Part shown: positions 1 to 4,601 of the stretch, in pieces
Layout of the letters: every line of letters begins with the position of its first letter
How positions within the stretch are numbered: the first letter of the stretch is position 1
NCBI GenBank assembly: GCA_964401455.1
Contig: CAYNYI010000146.1
Coordinates: 1 to 5,678 of the forward strand
DNA: 5,678 nucleotides
Source of the DNA: CAYNYI01 sp964401455
GTDB lineage: Bacteria > Fibrobacterota > OXYB2-FULL-49-7 > CAYNYI01
Direction: 5' to 3'
Notes under the pieces: generated by a model
Seen by the model: only the letters and a program-made list of their open reading frames with translations
What the model was told of the DNA's origin: nothing
Databases searched by the model: none
Made by a program: the position numbers and the translations under genes

Positions 1-391
1 AGGCCTCCGCGTATTTTAATACCATTGAGCGGCACTGCTCGTTAAAGACATCAACGCCCTTCTCCAGAATCTGTGTTGTTCCGCTTATTCCCAATTCCTG
101 CTGGGCAAGGCTTTCTATAGGTAAACCGTGTGTATCCCAACCGAATCGCCTCTCTGCGTGTTTTCCGCGCATAGTCCAGTAACGCGGAATAATATCTTTT
201 ATTGTCCCCGCCAGGAGATGACCGTAATGAGGCTTTCCGGTGGCGAATGGAGGACCGTCATAGAAAACAAATCTTTCTCCGCCTTCAGTTTTTTCCAGGC
301 TCTTTTTAAAAATCCCGTTCTGCTCCCAGAATTCCAGGATCTTTTTTTCCATTTCCGGAAAGCTTACCGCAGGATCTATCTCTTTGAACAT
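1..391 (-). CDS. ileS: Isoleucyl-tRNA synthetase, N-terminal part (runs off left edge)
   Basis: This gene encodes the cytoplasmic enzyme that charges tRNA-Ile with isoleucine using ATP. Only the first 130 codons are in the window; the editing domain, the KMSKS loop and the anticodon-binding region lie beyond the left edge. The visible part holds the class I signature: FYDGPPFATG at about residues 43-52, the HIGH-type motif HYGH at 55-58, TIKDIIPRYW at 63-72 and FGWDTHGLPIE at 83-93. This wording matches the eukaryotic-like (IleS2-type) class rather than the E. coli form, which reads DGPPYANG and IHIGH. The start is the ATG at 391, preceded by a purine-rich AGAGAGGAAAA ribosome site. It sits 27 bp after the PNP stop, so it is probably cotranscribed with PNP. 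The gap is too short for a T-box leader. The family call is very secure; the subclass call rests on the N-terminal motifs only. Confidence 0.97.
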   Translation of the reverse strand, partial: MFKEIDPAVSFPEMEKKILEFWEQNGIFKKSLEKTEGGERFVFYDGPPFATGKPHYGHLLAGTIKDIIPRYWTMRGKHAERRFGWDTHGLPIESLAQQELGISGTTQILEKGVDVFNEQCRSMVLKYAEA

Positions 392-418
392 CGCTGTCTT
401 TTCCTCTCTGACTCTTTT

Positions 419-1243
419 CTATTTCATTTTCTTTAAAACGGATTTGATAATCTTGACAAGATTCGGTTCCGCGCCCGAGGCTACTTTTATAATTTCTTCC
501 AGAGAAGCCGGCTTCAATGTATCGGGAAAACAGATATCTGTTATTACCGAAATCCCAAGTACCTTCATTGAAGAATGCACAGCGGCTATTACCTCGGGAA
601 TTGTCGACATTCCTATGGCATCGGCGCCAATGGTCCTGAGCATTCTGTATTCCGCGGCCGTTTCAAGCATAGGGCCTGCCATGGCGGCATAAACCCCTTT
701 GTGGAGATTTATCCCGTTTTCCATCGCCGCTTCTCCGGCGTATTTAATGAATTCCCTGCTATAGGGCTCCGACATATCCGGGAACCTTATTCCGAGTTCA
801 TCAAAATTTTTTCCGATAAGCGGATTACCGCCGAGCAGGTTAATGTGGTCGATTATCAACATGAGATCACCGGCACTGTATTTAAAATTCAGACCTCCGC
901 AGGCATTGGAAACAATAAGATTCTCGGCTCCGAGGGCCTTCATGACCCTGACCGGGAAAGCGACCTGCTGCATTGTATAGCCTTCGTAAAAATGGAATCG
1001 GCCCTGCATGGCTACCACTTTTTTTCCGCTCAGTTCGCCAAATATCAGCCTTCCGGAATGGCTCTCGACAGTTGATACCGGAAAGTTGGGAATATCCGCA
1101 TAAGAGATTTCCTTTTCTTTTTCTATTTCTCCGGCAAGAGCTCCGAGACCCGTACCGAGAATAATTCCCGCGTCCGGAACAAGACCGCATTGTTTTTTTA
1201 TAAACCCGGACGCCTCTTTTATTTTTTCGGGAAGATTTTCCAT
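419..1243 (-). CDS. Purine nucleoside phosphorylase, trimeric PNP/MTAP family
   Basis: This 274-aa protein is a purine nucleoside phosphorylase, which splits purine (deoxy)nucleosides with phosphate to a free base and (deoxy)ribose 1-phosphate for purine salvage in the cytoplasm. Its length is normal for the trimeric low-molecular-mass class. Visible motifs are the phosphate loop GTGLG (30-34), HSG (62-64), GRFHFYEGY (81-89), SNACGGLN (112-119), GPMLET (190-195, with the base-binding Glu at 194) and GMSTIPEV (211-218). Where human PNP has Asn243 (ITN) this protein has ITD (Asp236), and the position of human His257 appears to be Leu248, so strict 6-oxopurine specificity cannot be assumed; MTA phosphorylases carry Asp at the Asn243 position. 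The ATG overlaps the upstream DUF167 stop as TAATG, and an AAAGGA ribosome site lies inside the last codons of DUF167, pointing to translational coupling. The stop is TAG. The family is secure; the exact substrate is open. Confidence 0.93.
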   Translation of the reverse strand: MENLPEKIKEASGFIKKQCGLVPDAGIILGTGLGALAGEIEKEKEISYADIPNFPVSTVESHSGRLIFGELSGKKVVAMQGRFHFYEGYTMQQVAFPVRVMKALGAENLIVSNACGGLNFKYSAGDLMLIIDHINLLGGNPLIGKNFDELGIRFPDMSEPYSREFIKYAGEAAMENGINLHKGVYAAMAGPMLETAAEYRMLRTIGADAIGMSTIPEVIAAVHSSMKVLGISVITDICFPDTLKPASLEEIIKVASGAEPNLVKIIKSVLKKMK

Positions 1244-1515
1244 TATTTTTTCCTTTCTTCTGCGGCGGCCCTCAAAAAGGACTCATCCTCAAAGTCACTT
1301 AAAAGGACCCTCTTTTTTCTGGACTTTTCTCCCCTAATCACAGAAACCGAAGATTTCGGTATTCCGAGCACGGAGGAGAAAAGGTCGGCAAGGGCCTTGT
1401 TTGCCTTGCCTTTCTCGGGAGCGGCTCCGAGCTTCGCACGGAGAATACCCGAACTATCAAATCCGTCGAACCGGTCCGGAGCGGATTTCGGAAACACCTT
1501 TACATCTATTTCCAA
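1243..1515 (-). CDS. yggU: DUF167 / YggU family protein
   Basis: This 90-aa protein belongs to the DUF167 (YggU, COG1872) family, whose members are small alpha/beta proteins of about 90-100 residues with no settled function. The sequence shows the family core: an N-terminal strand (IDVKVFPKSA), then LRAKLGAAPEKGKANKAL at about residues 25-42, IPKSSVSVIRGEKSRKKRV at about 52-70, and a short charged tail. The start is a TTG at 1515, only 8 bp after the divIVA stop. There is no clear Shine-Dalgarno site, and the nearest in-frame alternative is a GTG six codons further in. Initiation probably depends on coupling to divIVA. At its 3' end the TAA shares a base with the ATG of the PNP gene. In E. 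coli yggU follows yggS and yggT; here divIVA lies between yggT and yggU. The family call is strong, the function unknown. Confidence 0.9.
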   Translation of the reverse strand: MEIDVKVFPKSAPDRFDGFDSSGILRAKLGAAPEKGKANKALADLFSSVLGIPKSSVSVIRGEKSRKKRVLLSDFEDESFLRAAAEERKK

Positions 1516-1523
1516 TCGAAAGC

Positions 1524-2207
1524 CTAAACTTTCAGCTCTTCCCGGCCGTCTATATCTATTATTCTTGTTTCGCTCATTTCGGAATCGTCCGAAGTTTCTT
1601 CCACAACCTCTTCTCTGTCTCCGGAAACGTCGGGAGAATCATCTTCCATAACCGTTTCAGCCTCTACATCTGATTCGAAAACTTCTTCTTTTTGCGGCGC
1701 GGCTTCCGGCTTCCCGGCTTCTTCATCTTCATCGCTGAATTTATCGAGCGAAAGACCTTTATCTATTTCAAGCGCCGTAAGTGTTTCAAGCTGCGAATTC
1801 AAAAGAGCGCGGAACCTGGCAACAAAATTTTCTTTCTCGGCATTAAGGGCTATAAGGCTGTTTTTTACATCCTGCCTTCGGGCCATCGCTTCGCCGACCA
1901 TTTTATCTGCCTTTACCTCGGCCCTCTCAATGAGGGTCTCGCTTTCTCTTTTAGCGCTCTGCCGTGAATCCTCGGCGACTCTCTGCGCTGTAACAAGAGT
2001 ATCCTGAAGTGTTTTCTCAAGATTGTTCAGCCTGTCGAGCTCGGCCCTTACCACTTTGAGATCCTCTTTCTGTTCCTGGTTTTCCTTAACGAGCGATTCC
2101 ATCTCTGTCGCCACCATTTCCAGGAAATGGGTTACCTCGTCGGCGTCAAAACCCCGAAACCCTTTTCTGAACCCCTGACGTCTGATGTCAAGCGGAGTAA
2201 TTTTCAT
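1524..2207 (-). CDS. divIVA: DivIVA-family polar/septal scaffold protein
   Basis: This gene encodes a DivIVA-domain coiled-coil protein. Such proteins bind curved membrane at poles and septa and recruit division, growth or chromosome-anchoring factors. From the ATG at 2207 the protein is 227 aa. It opens with ITPLDIRRQGF (3-13) and KGFRGFDADEV (15-25); Phe17 and Arg18 fall at the same numbers as the membrane-inserting pair of B. subtilis DivIVA. A heptad-like coiled coil follows to about residue 145. The last 75 or so residues are a highly acidic, low-complexity tail rich in Glu, Asp and Ser, ending in a short RIIDIDGREELKV segment. An in-frame GTG at 2231 would add 8 residues, but the ATG at 2207 has a strong GGGGGGA ribosome site 4-5 nt upstream and gives family numbering, so I prefer it. 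The gene sits between yggT and DUF167 and ends in TAG. The family is secure; the partner proteins are unknown. Confidence 0.94.
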   Translation of the reverse strand: MKITPLDIRRQGFRKGFRGFDADEVTHFLEMVATEMESLVKENQEQKEDLKVVRAELDRLNNLEKTLQDTLVTAQRVAEDSRQSAKRESETLIERAEVKADKMVGEAMARRQDVKNSLIALNAEKENFVARFRALLNSQLETLTALEIDKGLSLDKFSDEDEEAGKPEAAPQKEEVFESDVEAETVMEDDSPDVSGDREEVVEETSDDSEMSETRIIDIDGREELKV

Positions 2208-2218
2208 ATTTCCCCCCG
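2208..2218 (-). promoter_or_regulatory. Ribosome binding site that fixes the divIVA start
   Basis: On the minus strand a run of six G followed by AAAT directly precedes the ATG at 2207. It lies downstream of the alternative GTG at 2231, so it can only serve the ATG. This decides between the two possible starts. Confidence 0.7.
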
Positions 2219-2225
2219 TATTGAA

Positions 2226-2251
2226 TTTCACCTGTCATTTTCATCTGTCAT
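2226..2251 (-). repeat. 13-bp tandem duplication between yggT and divIVA
   Basis: On the minus strand ATGACAGATGAAA is followed at once by ATGACAGGTGAAA: two 13-bp units with one mismatch. The pair fills most of the 46-bp gap between the yggT stop and the divIVA start. Seen directly; a chance or slippage-derived duplication is the simplest view, and no function is evident. Confidence 0.75.
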
Positions 2252-2253
2252 CC

Positions 2254-2526
2254 CTAATAAGAAATCTGCGACACAAGAACCGCTTTTATAATTTCCATAA
2301 CCAGAAACGCGGCAAGTATCGACATATCAAACATCCCCATCGGAGGAATCATTCTCCTCAAAGGGTCGAGAAACCATTCAGTGGCCCTGTAAAGAAACTC
2401 GTCAATAGTCCGCCTCCCCCCAAAGTCCACGCGTACCCAGGAGAGGATCACCCTGATTATCAGAATCCACTGAAATATATCAATGACTCTGTAAGCTACA
2501 TAAAAAAAAGCGCCAAGGCCGCTCAT
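2254..2526 (-). CDS. yggT: YggT family integral membrane protein
   Basis: This 90-aa protein is a YggT/YlmG/Ycf19-type inner-membrane protein. The family is linked to cell division, nucleoid or thylakoid organisation and osmotic stress, but its mechanism is not defined. Two hydrophobic segments are visible: about residues 6-30 (FFYVAYRVIDIFQWILIIRV, then ILSWV) and about 66-86 (MFDMSILAAFLVMEIIKAVL). Between them lies the conserved hydrophilic region with DPLRRMIPPMG (54-64). The usual length is about 90-100 residues for the single-repeat form, so it looks complete. The ATG at 2526 overlaps the final TGA of the yggS reading frame as ATGA, with ACAGG as a modest ribosome site. This overlap shows that yggT was built to be translated after full-length yggS. 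The stop is TAG. Confidence in the family is high. Confidence 0.92.
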   Translation of the reverse strand: MSGLGAFFYVAYRVIDIFQWILIIRVILSWVRVDFGGRRTIDEFLYRATEWFLDPLRRMIPPMGMFDMSILAAFLVMEIIKAVLVSQISY

Positions 2527-3218
2527 AATACCTGTCTTTCACCGAAGAGTGCGGTTCCGACCCTGATTAAAGTGCTGCCTTCCTCTACAGCAACCTCAAA
2601 ATCATTCGTCATCCCCATTGAAAGAACATCCATACCGAGGTTTCCTCCGGAAATTGATTTGCATTCCACAAAGAGCTCTTAGATCCTGCGGAAACAGGGC
2701 CTGACCTCCTCAGGGTCCTGCGCGAAATTACCGACTGTCATGAGGCCGCGGACCTTTATATTTTCAAAACCGACAAGCTCGCGGATAAGAACCGCCGCTT
2801 CCTCAGGTCTTATTCCGAATTTGCTTTCTTCTCCCGAAGAATTCACCTCGACAAGCGTATCGGTGACAATTCCTTTTTCCGAAGAAACACGGTCTATAGC
2901 TGCCGCCAGCTTCAGGCTGTCCAGAGACTGGACCATATCCACAATCCCTACAACTTTCCTCACCTTGTTGCTCTGAAGATGCCCTATCATATGAAGCTCA
3001 AAACCGTTTTCTTTAAAAAAAGGGGCCTTTTCAATGATCTCAGTCGCGCGGTTTTCTCCTGCAAGCCTTATTTCAGTATTTAAAAGACCGGCGATTTCAT
3101 TCTCTTTTCTCGTCTTTGTCACGGCCATTATCCGGACTTCGCCGGGCTTTCTCCCGGTTTTAAGACAGGCCGCGGACACCTTTTCCGCTATGAGGCCGAC
3201 GCTGCTCAAAACTGTCAT
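2523..3218 (-). pseudogene. yggS: YggS/PLPBP-family PLP homeostasis protein with an in-frame TAA
   Basis: YggS (YlmE, PROSC) proteins are cytoplasmic PLP-binding proteins that keep vitamin B6 and amino/keto acid pools in balance; they are alanine-racemase-like barrels with no known catalytic turnover. The first 179 codons (3218 to 2682) show the PLP lysine in AVTKTR (Lys35), HMIGHLQSNKVRKV (76-89), NSSGEESKFG (125-134) and VRGLMTVG (156-163). A TAA then falls at 2681-2679. The same frame goes on for 51 codons and encodes LSMGMTNDFEVAVEEG and LIRVGTALFGER, the family's C-terminal cofactor phosphate-binding region, ending at TGA 2525-2523, which overlaps yggT. Full length would be 231 residues, normal for the family. 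The truncated product would lack the last strands and much of the phosphate site. No frameshift is needed to join the parts. It may be a true nonsense mutation, an error in the sequence, or recoding. The start ATG at 3218 follows an in-frame stop and has only a weak ribosome site. Confidence 0.9.
2671..2680. repeat. 10-bp perfect palindrome at the yggS internal stop
   Basis: AAGAGCTCTT is its own reverse complement and overlaps two bases of the internal TAA on the minus strand. If the stop codon were AAA (Lys), the palindrome would extend to 12 bp. It is too short and lacks a loop, so it is not a terminator; it may be chance, but it marks the exact site of the anomaly. Confidence 0.6.
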
Positions 3219-3275
3219 AACTTATTAATTCTCAAGTATTTCTAATGAATTCAAACTGTCTTCCTAAACATATTA

Positions 3276-3305
3276 AGTATAGTATATTTATAGTATGGAA
3301 ATCAA
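3276..3305 (-). promoter_or_regulatory. Candidate sigma-70-type promoter for the yggS-to-ileS cluster
   Basis: On the minus strand TTGATT (3305-3300) is followed after 18 bp by TATACT (3281-3276), close to the -35 and -10 consensus. Transcription would start near 3269, leaving an untranslated leader of about 50 nt before yggS. It is the best match in the only sizeable non-coding region upstream of the cluster. Prediction by eye; overlapping AT-rich repeats offer other -10 sites. Confidence 0.45.
3278..3296. repeat. Direct repeat of TATAGTAT, one helical turn apart
   Basis: TATAGTAT occurs at 3278-3285 and again at 3289-3296 on the plus strand, 11 bp from start to start. The copies overlap the predicted -10 and spacer of the minus-strand promoter. 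Such spacing puts both copies on the same DNA face and could suit a regulator, but AT-rich promoter DNA makes short repeats likely by chance. Confidence 0.5.
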
Positions 3306-3341
3306 TGAATTTGCCTAATGTTTTGTGTTATATTAACGTCT

Positions 3342-4601
3342 GTGAAACACACAGAAACCGACATAATAATAGCCGGAGCGGGACCTTCGGGTATCGCCGC
3401 GGCCTCAGGCGCGGCATCTGAATCCGTCTGTGGAAAAATCCTCATTCTCGAAAAAACCAATGCCCCGGGAAAGAAGCTTTCTATCACCGGAAAAGGCCGC
3501 TGCAACATAACCAATACCGCTTCACGTAAAGAGTTCATTCAGGCTTTCGGAAAAAACGGTAAATTCCTGTATAACTGTTTTTCCGTATTTTTCAGGGAAG
3601 AACTTCTGGATTTATTAGGAGAAGCGGGCGTGGAGACCGCTGCTGAAAGGGGCGGCAGGGTTTTTCCCTCAAACTGCGGCGCACCGGAACTTACCGGGCA
3701 GCTGCTGAAATTCATAAACAAGAAAGGCGCGGTTATCAAAACCGGCGCACCGGTTAAGGAAATTATAAAACGCGGCAATCAAATTACCGGAGTACGGACA
3801 GAAAATTCCGAATACAGCTGCAGCCGTCTGATACTCGCTACGGGAGGAAGGTCTTATCCCGGCACAGGCAGCACCGGGGACGGATACACGCTGGCCAGGG
3901 CAGCCGGGCACTCGGTAACGAAAATATTTCCATCGCTGACCGGTCTTTTATCGGAAGCGCCTTTCTGCCGGGAACTCCAGGGGCTCAGCCTCAGGAATTC
4001 CGCCCTGAAACTTTTTTCTTCGGGTAAAGCCATTTTTGAAGAATTCGGAGAAATGCTCTTTACACATTACGGGATTTCCGGGCCGGCGGTATTGACATTG
4101 AGCCGGGAATCCGTGCCGCTTCTGAAAAACGGGGAAAAGTGCGAGATATCAATAGACCTAAAGCCGGCGCTTTCTCATGATCAGCTGGATAACAGGCTCC
4201 GCAGAGAGTTTGAATCCGGAGGCAGTAAAAAATACAAGAATATTTTAAAAACTCTCCTACCCTCGGGAATGATACCGGTTTTCATAAATCTTACGGAAAT
4301 ACCGGAAGATACCGAAGGCTGCAGGATTAATTCGAAACAGCGGACGCGGCTGCGCAAACTCCTTAAGGATTTCCGGATACCGCTTAGCGGATACAGAGGC
4401 TGGCATGAAGCCATTGTTACCCGCGGAGGAGTAAATATAAAGGAAATTAATCCAAAGACTATGGAATCAAAAATACTGAACGGGCTTTATATCTGCGGAG
4501 AACTTCTGGATATAGACGCCGTAACGGGCGGCTATAACCTCCAGGCGGCTTTTTCTACAGGCTGGTCCGCAGGGAAGGCCGCGGCCGAGGCCTTATTATA
4601 G
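3342..4601 (+). CDS. HI0933/YhiN/BaiN-family FAD-dependent oxidoreductase
   Basis: This flavoprotein belongs to the HI0933-like family (E. coli YhiN, B. subtilis YtfP, clostridial BaiN). YhiN and YtfP have been reported to make dihydrouridine in 23S rRNA; BaiN was linked to bile-acid reduction, so the role here is inferred only as far as the family. Numbered from the ATG at 3318, the FAD-binding GAGPSG is at 20-25, then PGKKLSITGKGRCNITN at 50-66, GRVFPS near 112, ATGGRSYPGTGSTGDGYTLA near 174, LFTHYGISGPAVL near 245, TRGGVN near 369 and ICGELLDIDAVTGGYNLQ near 391. Length (419-427 aa) is normal. I choose the GTG at 3342, which leaves the usual short lead before DIIIAGAG; the ATG at 3318 adds 8 residues and neither start has a Shine-Dalgarno site. 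A TATATT lies 7 nt before the GTG, so a leaderless message is possible. Its 3' end overlaps the convergent wecB gene by 6 bp. Family secure; start uncertain. Confidence 0.92.
   Translation: MKHTETDIIIAGAGPSGIAAASGAASESVCGKILILEKTNAPGKKLSITGKGRCNITNTASRKEFIQAFGKNGKFLYNCFSVFFREELLDLLGEAGVETAAERGGRVFPSNCGAPELTGQLLKFINKKGAVIKTGAPVKEIIKRGNQITGVRTENSEYSCSRLILATGGRSYPGTGSTGDGYTLARAAGHSVTKIFPSLTGLLSEAPFCRELQGLSLRNSALKLFSSGKAIFEEFGEMLFTHYGISGPAVLTLSRESVPLLKNGEKCEISIDLKPALSHDQLDNRLRREFESGGSKKYKNILKTLLPSGMIPVFINLTEIPEDTEGCRINSKQRTRLRKLLKDFRIPLSGYRGWHEAIVTRGGVNIKEINPKTMESKILNGLYICGELLDIDAVTGGYNLQAAFSTGWSAGKAAAEALL

Larger units (their letters stand above)
3219..3341. other. Divergent AT-rich intergenic region
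   Basis: These bases separate the minus-strand cluster from the plus-strand flavoprotein gene and are much richer in A and T than the flanking genes. They contain the candidate minus-strand promoter and the TATAGTAT repeats. A TATATT at 3329-3334 could be the -10 for the plus-strand gene, but no good -35 sits at the right distance. No small ORF or RNA gene is supported. Confidence 0.6.

Noticed and set aside
575..1075. Plus-strand open frame of 166 codons inside the PNP gene
   Set aside because: It lies wholly antisense to a gene with clear conserved motifs, has no family features, and is explained by codon bias on the other strand.
1190..1651. Plus-strand open frame of 153 codons over DUF167 and the divIVA tail
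   Set aside because: It is antisense to two recognised genes, is low in complexity where the acidic tail is mirrored, and shows no motif.
2207..2231. GTG at 2231 as the divIVA start
   Set aside because: It sits only a base or so after any possible ribosome site, while the ATG at 2207 has GGGGGGA and gives the family's residue numbering.
2679..2681. TAA read as a sense codon in this genome
   Set aside because: TAA ends DUF167 and wecB at expected family lengths, so general reassignment does not fit; selenocysteine and pyrrolysine use TGA and TAG.
2185..2682. Plus-strand open frame of 165 codons over yggT and the end of yggS
   Set aside because: It crosses two real genes on the opposite strand and its translation resembles no protein family.
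2523..2700. Frameshift as the cause of the yggS break
   Set aside because: The conserved C-terminus is in the same frame as the N-terminal part, so only a stop codon separates them.
4575..4594. Stem AAGGCC/GGCCTT near the end of the flavoprotein gene as a terminator
   Set aside because: No T-run follows on either strand and the stem is coding sequence in an alanine-rich tail; it may still form a weak hairpin.
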